Origin: a virus | IMG/VR virus record: IMGVR_UViG_3300010316_000062 | Coordinates: 1-21,679 of that record | DNA: 21,679 nucleotides | Strand: one strand, 5' to 3' | In this document: one piece after another, positions 4,984-14,231 of the stretch | Layout: each line of letters starts with the position of its first letter | Position numbering within the stretch: the stretch's first letter is position 1 | Position numbers and translations under genes: made by a program | Notes under the pieces: generated by a model | Seen by the model: only the letters and a program-made list of their open reading frames with translations | Told to the model about the DNA's origin: nothing | The model's database searches: none

Positions 4984-6450
4984 TTAGAAACGGGTCCAAG
5001 TCCCGGCACCTGCATCAGTCAGACGATAGGTGTCTGAGCCAGCCATGATGTTTGGGTCGATGTAGAGGTCACCATTGGTCAGCGTACCGGGGAATGTATT
5101 GCCTGCAGGTGAGTTGTAGCCAGTGATGCGGCGGCGGAGGTTGTCCATTTCTTCGTACTGGTACCCAACGATAGCATCGTTTGAGAAAGGGATCGTCCCA
5201 TGTGCGAACGCATTGCCGCTGGCAAATACTGTGTGCTGTGTGCTTGAAGAGAACCCGTGCTTGAACAACGTAGTGTCACCAACTTTGTTATCGCGGATGA
5301 AGTAGGTCTGGGTTGACACAGCGTTGGAATCGAAGAAGCGAGCGTTTGCAAGGTTCTGGTGGGCCGCGTAGTGCCAGTCAACACCTTCAACGATGATGTT
5401 AGATCCAGACAGAGTCCCGCACTTAAAGATAGAGGGGTCTGCAGCACCATCCGGGTTAGCGCCAGCCATGCCGTCATCAAGGTATGCGAGTATACCAGAG
5501 AAGCGCAGGTTTTTACCACGCTGGATGTCCACGCAGTAATCCCGCGCATTGATGTGCCCAGACAGCATTGTGAAGCCGGGTTCGTTCGAAGTCCCCCGGA
5601 GTTGTACGCCAGTCCGCGAATAGTTCGCTGTGCAGTTTCGCAGTATACCGCCTTCTGCAGATCCGTTTGTATCAGACACAAAGGCCGCGCCTTCTGTGCC
5701 ATCAATAAGACCACCACCACAACGGAACATACAGTCTTCAAAGAAGAAGCCATAGACTTCCTTGAGGTGACACGCGCTCTCAGGGACGAAGGCGAGCCAG
5801 TTGTTGCGGTACTTATTTGCAGCGTCCGTCAAGTTGGCAGTCAAGAGCTGGTTTGAGCGCACGTTCTTTCCGTGTACAAACCATGCACCTTCAATGTAAA
5901 GCGGTCGGCTGAAATATCCCTGATCGTTGTTGAGGCTGTAGAACTCCACGTTCTCAAGGAGAACAGAGGTAAACCCGCGCAGACCCGGTGCAGGTGAGTG
6001 GATAATCTGGAGGCCGCGCCCGCAGTTAACAACACCACCCGAAATTGGAGATGCAGCGGAAAACGAGAGGTCTTTAATCTCAATGTCCATCGTCTTTGAA
6101 ATGCTGGTGCATTCCAGTTTCAACAGGCCAGTGGAATTAACATCGCCGTTTGCCACAAGCGTGGCGTTGTTCCCGTCGATAATCAGCTTTAGGTCAGTGG
6201 AAGCAGACCACGTTACCATAGCGTCCATACGAATGAACGCATGTGGTGGCATTACCAAGATTTTCTTGTCTGTGATCGCCGTATTAATGGCAGTCTGCAT
6301 AGCTGCGGACTTGTCTGTGCCAAGGTCTGTTGCGCTAACATAGTCATCACCATGAACGCCATCAGAAACGGCGAAGTGATAAGTCTTATCAATCCACTCC
6401 GCGTTCATTACGTTAGTGGGTAGCATCGCATAAGATACTGTGGTTACCAT
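4984..6450 (-). CDS. Tailspike with predicted beta-helix (pectate-lyase-like)
   Basis: This 488-aa protein has an N-terminal section with the pattern DGVHGDDYVSATDLGTDKSA AMQTAINTA and ILVMPPHAFI, typical of the start of pectate-lyase-superfamily beta-helix tailspikes. Short repeated strands follow (LLENVEFYSL, FFEDCMFRCGGGLIDG, GGILRNCTANYSRTGVQLRG). The C-terminus (SPAGNTFPGTLTNGDLYIDP, ending TDAGAGTWTRF) is a compact Gly/Thr-rich end domain like those found on many fibres. Such proteins bind or cut capsular polysaccharide or lipopolysaccharide at the host surface; catalytic residues cannot be assigned. AGGGA lies about 7 nt before the ATG. It sits between the fibre genes and the holin-like gene. 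Confidence 0.75.
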   Translation of the reverse strand: MVTTVSYAMLPTNVMNAEWIDKTYHFAVSDGVHGDDYVSATDLGTDKSAAMQTAINTAITDKKILVMPPHAFIRMDAMVTWSASTDLKLIIDGNNATLVANGDVNSTGLLKLECTSISKTMDIEIKDLSFSAASPISGGVVNCGRGLQIIHSPAPGLRGFTSVLLENVEFYSLNNDQGYFSRPLYIEGAWFVHGKNVRSNQLLTANLTDAANKYRNNWLAFVPESACHLKEVYGFFFEDCMFRCGGGLIDGTEGAAFVSDTNGSAEGGILRNCTANYSRTGVQLRGTSNEPGFTMLSGHINARDYCVDIQRGKNLRFSGILAYLDDGMAGANPDGAADPSIFKCGTLSGSNIIVEGVDWHYAAHQNLANARFFDSNAVSTQTYFIRDNKVGDTTLFKHGFSSSTQHTVFASGNAFAHGTIPFSNDAIVGYQYEEMDNLRRRITGYNSPAGNTFPGTLTNGDLYIDPNIMAGSDTYRLTDAGAGTWTRF

Positions 6451-6460
6451 TTTCTATTCC

Positions 6461-7351
6461 CTAGTAATACTGGTAGTCAACGACTACTGATGTTACACCA
6501 TCCGGCCAGCCGCCTGTGATGGTTACTGTTTCGCCTGAGACTGTGAAGTCTGATGGTCTCTGACGGATACCGTCTAGGTACACTTGCATGTCTGTTGTAG
6601 TTAATGGGGTTTCCGAAACAACAACGGATGGTCCTGTGCCTGTTACGGCGAACTCTTCTGTTGTCTTGATCGTGTTGGACAATAGCGTCCATACTGACCA
6701 GACGCCAGAATAGTACCGCCGCGTCCACACGGAGTCGCCAACTATTCCCCACCATGTCTGCATGGCTGTAGTTGGCCCAAGACTTTCGACGCGCAACAGC
6801 CCCCAGTGATTGGGATGTGGGAAGTCACCTGTTGTTGCTGTTGTTGTGGCGTGCCACCCAATGTGCAGTGTAGTGACGTTGATGTCTGTCGCGGTTCGGG
6901 CTGTGTTTCCGCCAAGTCCGAATGAACCATATTCCCCATCAACTTTGAGAAGGGCACCAGAAGTTTGGTCTATAGAGGACGTCTGTAACACTGGCCTGTT
7001 CAGGAGTACGTTGAAGTCCGTCGTACCAGCGACACCATCGTCACCTTGGATGCCTTGAACACCAATCACACCTTGTATACCTTGGATGCCCTGAATGCCC
7101 TGAATGCCATCAGAGCCTTGCGGTCCTGTCGCACCAGTGGCCCCAGCAGGCCCCGCAGACCCTGTGTCCCCCTTGGCCGCTACAAGCTGCCAGTAGGTCG
7201 CGTTAGTGGGCGTAATGCCCGGTGTGGTTCCGGTGATACAAACGTAGGATGAACCAAGGTATACGACGCTGTCGAGCGCGATGTAGGAAGTAGCTGCGCT
7301 GTAGTTTCCTCGTGGGAACATGCGGACGCGGCCAATGTTTAGAGTTGCCAT
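6461..7351 (-). CDS. Collagen-containing tail fibre protein with pyocin-knob-like region
   Basis: This 296-aa protein has three parts. Residues 1-60 (RGNYSAATSYIALDSVVYLG, then TPTNATYWQLVA) look like a small carbohydrate-binding module. Residues 61-109 are Gly-X-Y collagen-like, with repeated GIQ. The remainder includes TTGDFPHPNHWGLLRVESLG and QTWWGIVGDSVWTRRYYSGV (followed by WSVWTLL), resembling the pyocin knob domain. The end, MQVYLDGIRQRPSDFTVSGE, is a frequent C-terminus of phage fibres. It probably forms a trimeric appendage fibre. AAAAGGAG lies 6 nt before the ATG. The DNA at about 7046-7110 has 9-bp repeats that encode the GIQ units. It is 12 bp from the upstream fibre gene and probably co-expressed with it. 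Confidence 0.75.
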   Translation of the reverse strand: MATLNIGRVRMFPRGNYSAATSYIALDSVVYLGSSYVCITGTTPGITPTNATYWQLVAAKGDTGSAGPAGATGATGPQGSDGIQGIQGIQGIQGVIGVQGIQGDDGVAGTTDFNVLLNRPVLQTSSIDQTSGALLKVDGEYGSFGLGGNTARTATDINVTTLHIGWHATTTATTGDFPHPNHWGLLRVESLGPTTAMQTWWGIVGDSVWTRRYYSGVWSVWTLLSNTIKTTEEFAVTGTGPSVVVSETPLTTTDMQVYLDGIRQRPSDFTVSGETVTITGGWPDGVTSVVVDYQYY

Positions 7352-7363
7352 TATAGGCTCCTT

Positions 7364-8269
7364 TTAGATTACTGACGTGTCGGCTTGCATGTCGCCGTTA
7401 GCGTCGATGTAGAGCGCCCCAGTTGCGAGCGATCCGACGTATTCAAGTGTGAGCATTCCTGTGTTCGTCACCGCGAAGTTGCCAAATGCCAGAGCCATAG
7501 GGCTGTCGCCTAGAGGGCCTTGGTCGCCTGTTGGACCTTTATCACCAACACCACCGGGTTCGCCTTGGATGCCCTGAGGGCCTGTGTCGCCAACAGTTAC
7601 AATTCCAGCTGGGCCTGTTGGACCAACGCTGCCTTGAGCACCTTGGATGCCCTGCGCCCCCGCGACACCGATGACACCTTGTGGTCCTGGAACACCACGA
7701 GGGATGCTGAGTTCCATTGTACCAGTGTCGATGGAGTATGAAGCTATTGGGGTATCGGTGTAGTCCAGAGGCACTACCGTTACGTTCAGATCGGAAAGCT
7801 GATTACGGATCGCCACAACCTCGCCAAGACTTGAAGCCTCGTAGGTGGCAATAAATCCCAAAGGCACAGCGTCTGTCAGCTCCACCGGGGATGCTAGGTT
7901 GGTCAGGCGGCGGTCTTCGGCATCCCACACGGACCCATAGGCACGGCGGATGGCGTCGAAGCCTACGTCTCTGGCCTCCTGCGCTAGGTAAAGAGACTGC
8001 TGGTGGATAAGATCGAGATCGTCAGCCTCAAGGTTTGTTCCGTTGTTGAAGTTAATGAGGTCAGTGTCAGGTGTTACCCGATAGACCCGCACAAGTGCAT
8101 TCAGTGCAGGAGCAGGTGAGATGTTGATTGTTGAAGATGAGTTGAACGTGAACGACACCTGATCAGCGTCAACCTCAACGAAGACGTGAGTGCGGTCTAG
8201 GTATGGAAACGGGATATTGAACAACGTGGTCGCGCCATCACCGAACGTGGTAGAGGTAGCTGTTGTCAT
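7364..8269 (-). CDS. T7 gp17-like tail fibre (N-terminal attachment domain plus collagen stalk)
   Basis: This 301-aa protein begins with the T7 tail-fibre N-terminal domain, which docks the fibre on the tail. Signs are FGDGATTLFNIPFPYLDRTH, residues 70-85 (DLINFNNGTNLEADDL) and HQQSLYLAQEARD (about 89-101). Residues 192-255 are Gly-X-Y collagen-like, followed by a short C-terminal domain (TNTGMLTLEYVGSL, YIDANGDMQADTSVI). It is shorter than T7 gp17 (553 aa), so receptor binding may be passed to the next proteins (6461-7351 and the tailspike), with this one as adaptor. The only good Shine-Dalgarno sequence is 34 nt upstream behind a hairpin. Confidence 0.85.
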   Translation of the reverse strand: MTTATSTTFGDGATTLFNIPFPYLDRTHVFVEVDADQVSFTFNSSSTINISPAPALNALVRVYRVTPDTDLINFNNGTNLEADDLDLIHQQSLYLAQEARDVGFDAIRRAYGSVWDAEDRRLTNLASPVELTDAVPLGFIATYEASSLGEVVAIRNQLSDLNVTVVPLDYTDTPIASYSIDTGTMELSIPRGVPGPQGVIGVAGAQGIQGAQGSVGPTGPAGIVTVGDTGPQGIQGEPGGVGDKGPTGDQGPLGDSPMALAFGNFAVTNTGMLTLEYVGSLATGALYIDANGDMQADTSVI

Positions 8270-8310
8270 GACTTACCAGCCCACCCGCTGTGACACGGGC
8301 AGGCTCCTTT
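8270..8310 (-). promoter_or_regulatory. Split ribosome binding site with hairpin before the tail fibre gene
   Basis: AAAGGAG lies at 8304-8310 (minus strand), too far from the ATG at 8269 for ordinary use. Between them AGCCUGCCCG (8296-8305) can pair with CGGGUGGGCU (8278-8287), ten pairs including two GU wobbles, with an 8-nt loop. Folding would put the Shine-Dalgarno sequence about 8 nt from the ATG. Alternatively, the GTG at 8296 starts a 7-codon mini-ORF (MSQRVGW) that stops 3 nt before the fibre ATG, giving coupling. Confidence 0.55.
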
Positions 8311-8336
8311 CATTTTAGGATGGTTGGTTTAGGCGG

Positions 8337-11300
8337 CTACTTGCCGAGGTCGATCACACCACTCAGGAGTGAACGGGCGTTGGTCTGTGAAGCTGAGTAG
8401 CGCTCCACAACCGACTGGCGAAGCTCTGGATACAGGATCAGAAGCTCTTGCTGGGCCAGCTTACGGTATCCTGTGATCACGCGCTTTACCGCACGCAGTC
8501 GTGGGTCCATGTCTGGATCTGAAATGTCCCCTGTGCGTTCCCGGTTGATGTCGTATGTCGGGCTGCTGATCACCTTCTCCAGCTCTTGGTACAGCGTCCG
8601 ACGTGATCCCGGTGCCCGCACCTTTCCGTGCAGCTCAAGGTATGTCTCGTACTGCTTAGGTGACAGGTCAACTCCACGTATGTTGCGGAGGGGTGCAGGG
8701 AAGCCTACATTGAGATTGGCCAGCTCGTCGAGCACCTTGTCCTTCTTCCACTCACCCTCGTAGATCGGGTTCATGGAGGCGAAGGCTTCGCCCAAAGGTG
8801 AGAACGCATCCTTACCCCAGCCCTTTGGATAGAAGATTGGCTCCCCAGTGATGAAGGAGCGCTTGGCTGGTAGGCTGTCTGAGTACCCCGGAATAGTGTT
8901 CTTGATGCTGTCCAAGATCGTGCGGACGTCGCGCATCGCGGGGTCTCCTGCCTTACGCATCTCACGCATAGCAGCAGACATCGGCAAGAAGCTCGCTGCC
9001 ATTTTCTGCATGTACCCACCCATTCGCTGTTCTGGATCTGAGTATGCCTCAACAGCATCGGTCAGACCCTGCAGCCACGTCTTTGAACCGACGTTTTTGG
9101 CGACGGCAACAAGGCCAGCGTTTGCGATTTCACCAATCGTCTGCTCGTCCAAGTGTCCTGAGATTTCCGCAACGTCAGCGGCGATCCCGAAGAACATGGC
9201 GAACGGATCCAATCGTGCATAGGCGATGTACTTGTCACCGACCTTCACGCTGTAAGGTTGCCAGCCTGTGGCCATGAGCACCTTACGTTGTTCGAAGTCA
9301 GTAGGCCCAGACCCTGTGATCTTCCCCTCGTGTGCGGACAAGATAGCTGCTCCCCACATAAGGTTCCCTGTGGCCATCTTACCGCGAGCTGCGGCAACAC
9401 GAGAAGGGTCAGCGCTCTTTAGATCCTCCATGAAGCCCTTGCTCAGACGTCGGATGAGAGGTGTACGCTGCACCCCTGCCACGAGGATGTTGGTCGGTGT
9501 GCGAACAAACGGCACGATGGTCTTCAGCCACGGATGATCGTTTGTCATCTTCTGGATAGCACGCGGCATGGACCCCTGACGAAGCTCATTGGTGAACGTC
9601 GCCTCGCGTGCGTGTGTTAGGTCGTCCAGAGACTTTGCAGCCCCGTCAGCACCGATGCCAGACCGCATACGATCAGCGACCCACTTAGAAGCGTCAGCCT
9701 TAGCGATCTGGCCCCCATCAATCATGCGTGTGGCCTGCCCCATGAGGCGGGCGTACAGACTTGAACGGTAGTTGAGCTGCTTGAACACCTCATCACCTGC
9801 CAGAAGGAACCGCGAAGGGAGGCGGATGGTTTCGCCCACTGCGTTGATCAGGTTACGGGCCACCGCGTTCTCACTGTTTGAGGTGATCGCACGGAAGTCG
9901 CTGCCATTGGCCTCAAGGATTGCGGCCTCTGGATCAAGAATGTTGCGGCCCTTACGGAATGCAGCTGCAGCAGCTTTGAAGCTGTCCTTCACTGCTATAG
10001 AGAGGCCAACGTACTGGTTGGCCCCCTCACGCATCATCTCCCGGTTCCCAGCCATAGCGCCGCCTAGGAACTTCTCAGCTGGTAATAGAGCAGACTGAAA
10101 GCCATTGGAGATCATGTTGATCATGTGCGTGCGTGGGCCGGATAGAAGCCCGTTGATGCGGACCTCGTTTGTGACTGCCCAGAAGCCTTTCGCTTGGCGA
10201 TTGGCGGCGATACGCATCACCCCAGAAGCCCCGTTGCCAGCTGCCTTACTGAGAACGATCTGCATGGCGAGGTCATCAATAGCCTTGCGTCCCCCGGCAG
10301 CGTGCAGGCCATCCTCCATCTGTTTGAGGATCGAAGAGCTGGCAAGTTCACCCCCGGTCAGGATGTCTTCGGTGCGGATCCTGCCAGCTGCTGTTGTCTG
10401 TGCAGCCCCCTTGATCACGGACTTAAGATCCCCTGCAGTCTCCAGCAGACGGGATTGCAGGCGTACCATTCTGGAATAGTCTTCCACCACGCCGACACCG
10501 TTTGAGATCTTAACTGCCAGCAGCTCAACCTCACGTGAAAGGCTTTGGACCAGCATCTTACCAGCGATGACGATGCCCTGCTGTTGGCGTGCATCCTTTG
10601 CCATAGCGCGGAGTGACCCGTCGATGACCTCAGGGGAGACGTCAACACTGTCCCCTAGGAACGCCATAGCCTCGCTCCGCATCTTGTCGAAGGTCTTTGT
10701 ATCCTGCAGGGCGCTCTCTGGGATCGCGTCAGAGGCCATGTTCAGGTACTCTTTGATCGACGTCTCACTGTCCATCGTGTCGAAGTTGAACAGCTTACCC
10801 TCAACATATGCGTCAGGGTTCGTCATGGAGCCTGCACGCTGCATCCCCATCTCAAAGTCGATTGCAGATTGGAACGCTGCTACGTCCACAGGCTTCCGAG
10901 GGGCCACTGTGGATCCTGGGATTTTTGCGTCAGGGGCAGTTGGTGTTGGTGTAGGTGCTGCGTCACCCCCGTATACTTCCACCTTCTTAGGGCCAGCCCC
11001 AGCGTGTTGCAGGTTAGGGTCGGTTGTTGCGTCAAAGAGGTCAAGCTGTAGTGCCTCTGGGTTCTCGTCAACGATCTTGGCAATCTCAGCCTGCATCGTC
11101 TCAGCCGCAGCGATGTCTCCATCAGCCTGCTGTACCACCTTGGCCCGCTTGAACGAACGAGCCAGAAGGAACACACCCTCAGCCGCCACACCAAGCCCTA
11201 GGCCCTCTACCGCGTTCTTGAGCTTACCTTCCAACACCGTGTCATCCCCGTCCGCAGACAGGTACGCAGTGATGGGGTCAGACAATCCGAGATTATCCCG

Positions 11301-11963
11301 CAGGAAGTCGGAGAAGCGGTCCTCGTGGGCGTCGAAAGCCACGAAGTCAGTTGCGGCCCCGCCAGTCAGGCCCTTGACGATTACGCCCTTGCCGACACTC
11401 ATGGCCTTGCCAAAGGTGGCGTAGGCTGTGACGAACTGTGTGATGCCCTTTGTCAGGCCACCGGGCAGCGTCTGTGTGTCAGCTACCTCAGGGAGGCCTA
11501 CGCTTCCTTCATCCCCGAACAGGTCGCGCGTCTGCCACGCTGGGACATCATCGCGTGCCTTGACCTCTTCTGTGGTCAGCCATTCGAAGCCGTCAGTCTT
11601 GGTGTAGTAGACGTCCTTCCCGCCTGTGATCAGGTTCCCAAGGCCCTCACCAGCCCACTGGACTGTGTTAAGGGTCTCTTGTGCTGCGTCACGCACCCCG
11701 CCGACGACACCAACACCGATGTCGGCCATGTAGCCCCTGCCTGTTTCATCGGGGGCCAAGTCAAGTGTGATCTCTTGGGACGGAGGGGTTCCACCGCCGA
11801 CGATCTGCCCCTGTGCATCAAGGACAGGAAGCGGAGGGAGTTGTGCCCCACCAGCTGGCTGGCCCTGTGCATCAAGGATTGGCAGTGGAGGCTGTTGTGT
11901 TGCACCACTGTCCCCCAAGATTGGCAGAGGTGGTAGTTGGGTTGCCCCTGTTTCGTCGGCCAT
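8337..11963 (-). CDS. Large internal virion/ejection protein (T7 gp16-like position)
   Basis: This 1208-aa protein (T7 gp16 is 1318 aa) lies between the gp15-like gene and the tail fibre gene. It is expected to sit in the capsid core and be ejected into the cell to help make the DNA channel. Residues 5-50 hold three proline-rich repeats (PPLPIL, PPLPIL, PPLPVL). Long Ala-rich helical regions follow. The region with WGAAILSAHEGKITGSGPTD, GWQPYSVKVGDKYIAYARLD and PFAMFFGIAADVAE recurs in large phage virion proteins. I see no lytic transglycosylase motif, unlike T7 gp16. AAAGGAAAT lies 8 nt before the ATG. Assignment is mainly from size and order. Confidence 0.8.
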   Translation of the reverse strand: MADETGATQLPPLPILGDSGATQQPPLPILDAQGQPAGGAQLPPLPVLDAQGQIVGGGTPPSQEITLDLAPDETGRGYMADIGVGVVGGVRDAAQETLNTVQWAGEGLGNLITGGKDVYYTKTDGFEWLTTEEVKARDDVPAWQTRDLFGDEGSVGLPEVADTQTLPGGLTKGITQFVTAYATFGKAMSVGKGVIVKGLTGGAATDFVAFDAHEDRFSDFLRDNLGLSDPITAYLSADGDDTVLEGKLKNAVEGLGLGVAAEGVFLLARSFKRAKVVQQADGDIAAAETMQAEIAKIVDENPEALQLDLFDATTDPNLQHAGAGPKKVEVYGGDAAPTPTPTAPDAKIPGSTVAPRKPVDVAAFQSAIDFEMGMQRAGSMTNPDAYVEGKLFNFDTMDSETSIKEYLNMASDAIPESALQDTKTFDKMRSEAMAFLGDSVDVSPEVIDGSLRAMAKDARQQQGIVIAGKMLVQSLSREVELLAVKISNGVGVVEDYSRMVRLQSRLLETAGDLKSVIKGAAQTTAAGRIRTEDILTGGELASSSILKQMEDGLHAAGGRKAIDDLAMQIVLSKAAGNGASGVMRIAANRQAKGFWAVTNEVRINGLLSGPRTHMINMISNGFQSALLPAEKFLGGAMAGNREMMREGANQYVGLSIAVKDSFKAAAAAFRKGRNILDPEAAILEANGSDFRAITSNSENAVARNLINAVGETIRLPSRFLLAGDEVFKQLNYRSSLYARLMGQATRMIDGGQIAKADASKWVADRMRSGIGADGAAKSLDDLTHAREATFTNELRQGSMPRAIQKMTNDHPWLKTIVPFVRTPTNILVAGVQRTPLIRRLSKGFMEDLKSADPSRVAAARGKMATGNLMWGAAILSAHEGKITGSGPTDFEQRKVLMATGWQPYSVKVGDKYIAYARLDPFAMFFGIAADVAEISGHLDEQTIGEIANAGLVAVAKNVGSKTWLQGLTDAVEAYSDPEQRMGGYMQKMAASFLPMSAAMREMRKAGDPAMRDVRTILDSIKNTIPGYSDSLPAKRSFITGEPIFYPKGWGKDAFSPLGEAFASMNPIYEGEWKKDKVLDELANLNVGFPAPLRNIRGVDLSPKQYETYLELHGKVRAPGSRRTLYQELEKVISSPTYDINRERTGDISDPDMDPRLRAVKRVITGYRKLAQQELLILYPELRQSVVERYSASQTNARSLLSGVIDLGK

Positions 11964-11981
11964 GCGTTATTTCCTTTGGGA

Positions 11982-14219
11982 TTATTTGGGTGGTGTGTAG
12001 CCGTACAGCGTCCATACCTGTTGGCGGTACGCATCTGTAGTTAGGCCACTGTCTGCTGCAGCTTTTGCAATGCCAGCATCTGAGTAGCCCGCAAACGGAT
12101 CGGCTACGGTTTCGACACCGGATGCCACACTGTCGAGTTGTGTCTCGGACTGCTGGCTGTACAGGTCAATCGGCTGATATTCTGACTTCTTCATCAGCTC
12201 ACGCCGGGTATCACGAACGAACTTTCTCAGCTTAACGACAGAGGTCTCTGGGTTGTCCTCCAAGAAGATCAGGATCTCGTCCAGAAACTCTTCTTCGTAG
12301 GCCATCGCAGCTTTGAAGCCGTCACCAATGTTGTTGCCACTGATGTCTTTCAGGATGCGTCCGTCCGAGATTATGCTCGCACCGTCGTCGATCATGCGCC
12401 GAACGCTCTGGTCGTTGATCTTGTCTTCGAACTTGGCGACCCTTTCGAGGTCATCAAACAGGGCCATGCCCACAGACGACGGGTACTCGGTGCCAATGCC
12501 TTTCAGGATGCGTAGCTCCATCTCGTCCTTCGGGAAAGAGCTGCGATTGATGGCGAGACGTAGCTCACCGACTTGCTCGTGGTTGGTGTTGACGGTGTAA
12601 GTCTCTTGCTGGAGCTGGCGCTGCAGGTTGTGCATCTCCATTGCGAGGGAAGGCTCCCCCGCCTCTGTCAGAGCACTGATCATTTTCTTGTGGTCCCCGA
12701 AAGGGTCACTCATGATCGCCCTGTATCCCGCCTGCTTCATCACCCGCGTCTCTTCAACGCGCTGTTGGTCCTCTACGATCTTGGCGCGAGAGTCTGTCTC
12801 CCACGCTTCGTCGTCGATGTCCTCTGCAGCCTTGCGTCGTGCCTCACGCACCCAAGCGATGTTGCCAAGGGGACCGTGCCCAGTGTCGAGTTGTTCAAGG
12901 ACTGTGAGCATACTGGAGTCCCCAGAAGCCATCGCCTGTTCGATCACCGCGTGGACGGCCATCTCGTTGACCTTCTTTGGGTTCATCCCATTGGAGACCG
13001 CTGAGTTGATCATGCTTTGGATGTCGTGGGTGGCTGTGTCTTGGTAGTTCCCTGCGACAGGTGCCCCGCTATCGAACTCATGGATGGCCTGGACCAGCTC
13101 GGCCTGCATGGCGTTTCCATAGGATCCCCAAGCGTTGTCTTGTCCAGCGCCGGGTTTAACGAGGTCGATGTGGAAGCTGTCACCCATGTATTCAGGACCA
13201 AGGCCGAAGCCTTTTGCGCCATTGCGGGCTGCAGTGATCATGAACTGGCGGGAGCGAGGATCGTCAGCCTTCAATCGGTTACCCTGTGGGTCCACGATGT
13301 AGAAGTCAGCTGCGGTGCCAGTCTTGTGGCGCGTTGATCCGTGCTGCGGCTTGTCACCCTCCTGCCCTGAACCAACAACAATGCGCGTGCCCTTGCCTAG
13401 GACAGCCTCAGCGGATGCGCCGAGGACGTCGAGGATCTCATCATTAGGGCGATACGGGCGGGCCTTGCCCTCCAGCTGGAACTCAAACTCGACCGAGTGG
13501 GACAGGTTCGAGAGCACGGGAGGGCTATAGGGACCGCTGTTGCCCATTAGGGCGAGGCCTAGGCCAGCACTGAACTCGTCTTCGAACTCACCCATGCGTG
13601 CCTTTGAGCGGTACGACATATGGTGGCTCATGAGAGCTTGTTCAGCCTGTAGCAGCCTAGGTGTGAAGGCCTCTGCGGTAATCAGCGGGTCGATCCCGTC
13701 AAGGCCTTTACCTTTGGTGTAAGCCACCGTCTGGTTCTGCATCCACGCCTGCACAGCTGCAGGGTCATCCATGCCCTGAACGCCACCTTCGTTGTCCGTC
13801 CACTGTTGTTGCATGTGGGCAGCGAGGCCGACCCCGATCCGGGTAGCTTTCTGGGACACGAGGCCCCGACGAAAGTGGGGTGATGCCCCAACCAGATCGT
13901 CAGCTTTGCTGGTGCCGTTGATCTTGTCTGTTGCTCTCACCTCAGTGATCAGTTGCTGCCACCCGTTCTTGTTGGCCAGAAGGCCTGAGGATGGATCCGT
14001 GAACTGTGCGGCTGTCATGCCAGCAGCGAACTCACGCTCGGCCAGCTCTTTGTTGCGCGATCCCAAGAACCTTTGAAGCTCTGGGTTGATACGCGACAAG
14101 GACTGGGCAAGGCTTTGCAGCCCGCTGGTTTGTGGGGCTTCCAGACGTGGTGCTACGAAGGTGTCGACTGGTGCCGCTACGGGCGTCAGCGACGGGTCTG
14201 AAACGACTTTTTGAACCAT
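11982..14219 (-). CDS. Internal core protein (gp15-like) with embedded M15-type peptidase
   Basis: This 745-aa protein (T7 gp15 is 747 aa) lies in gp15 order. Residues about 260-370 look like a peptidase M15 (D-Ala-D-Ala carboxypeptidase / VanY-like) domain. GSTRHKTGTAADFYIVDPQG gives His298 and Asp305, and GDSFHIDLVKPG gives His350, matching the HxxxxxxD...H zinc triad. The flanks are long helical regions typical of core and ejection proteins. As a virion component it could trim host peptidoglycan crosslinks during DNA entry. AAGGAAAC lies 9 nt before the ATG at 14219. The domain assignment is by motif; the rest is inferred from order and size. Confidence 0.8.
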   Translation of the reverse strand: MVQKVVSDPSLTPVAAPVDTFVAPRLEAPQTSGLQSLAQSLSRINPELQRFLGSRNKELAEREFAAGMTAAQFTDPSSGLLANKNGWQQLITEVRATDKINGTSKADDLVGASPHFRRGLVSQKATRIGVGLAAHMQQQWTDNEGGVQGMDDPAAVQAWMQNQTVAYTKGKGLDGIDPLITAEAFTPRLLQAEQALMSHHMSYRSKARMGEFEDEFSAGLGLALMGNSGPYSPPVLSNLSHSVEFEFQLEGKARPYRPNDEILDVLGASAEAVLGKGTRIVVGSGQEGDKPQHGSTRHKTGTAADFYIVDPQGNRLKADDPRSRQFMITAARNGAKGFGLGPEYMGDSFHIDLVKPGAGQDNAWGSYGNAMQAELVQAIHEFDSGAPVAGNYQDTATHDIQSMINSAVSNGMNPKKVNEMAVHAVIEQAMASGDSSMLTVLEQLDTGHGPLGNIAWVREARRKAAEDIDDEAWETDSRAKIVEDQQRVEETRVMKQAGYRAIMSDPFGDHKKMISALTEAGEPSLAMEMHNLQRQLQQETYTVNTNHEQVGELRLAINRSSFPKDEMELRILKGIGTEYPSSVGMALFDDLERVAKFEDKINDQSVRRMIDDGASIISDGRILKDISGNNIGDGFKAAMAYEEEFLDEILIFLEDNPETSVVKLRKFVRDTRRELMKKSEYQPIDLYSQQSETQLDSVASGVETVADPFAGYSDAGIAKAAADSGLTTDAYRQQVWTLYGYTPPK

Positions 14220-14231
14220 CGTCTGGTTTCC

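Noticed and set aside
8312-8335. Possible third promoter copy before the tail fibre gene
   Set aside because: The minus strand has a CCTAAACCAACCATCC stretch at a T7 phi17-like position, but similarity to the 20-bp element is too weak.
10567-11424. 285-aa plus-strand open frame
   Set aside because: It is antisense to the gp16-like gene, with a Ser/Ala/Arg-rich shadow composition and no ribosome binding site support.
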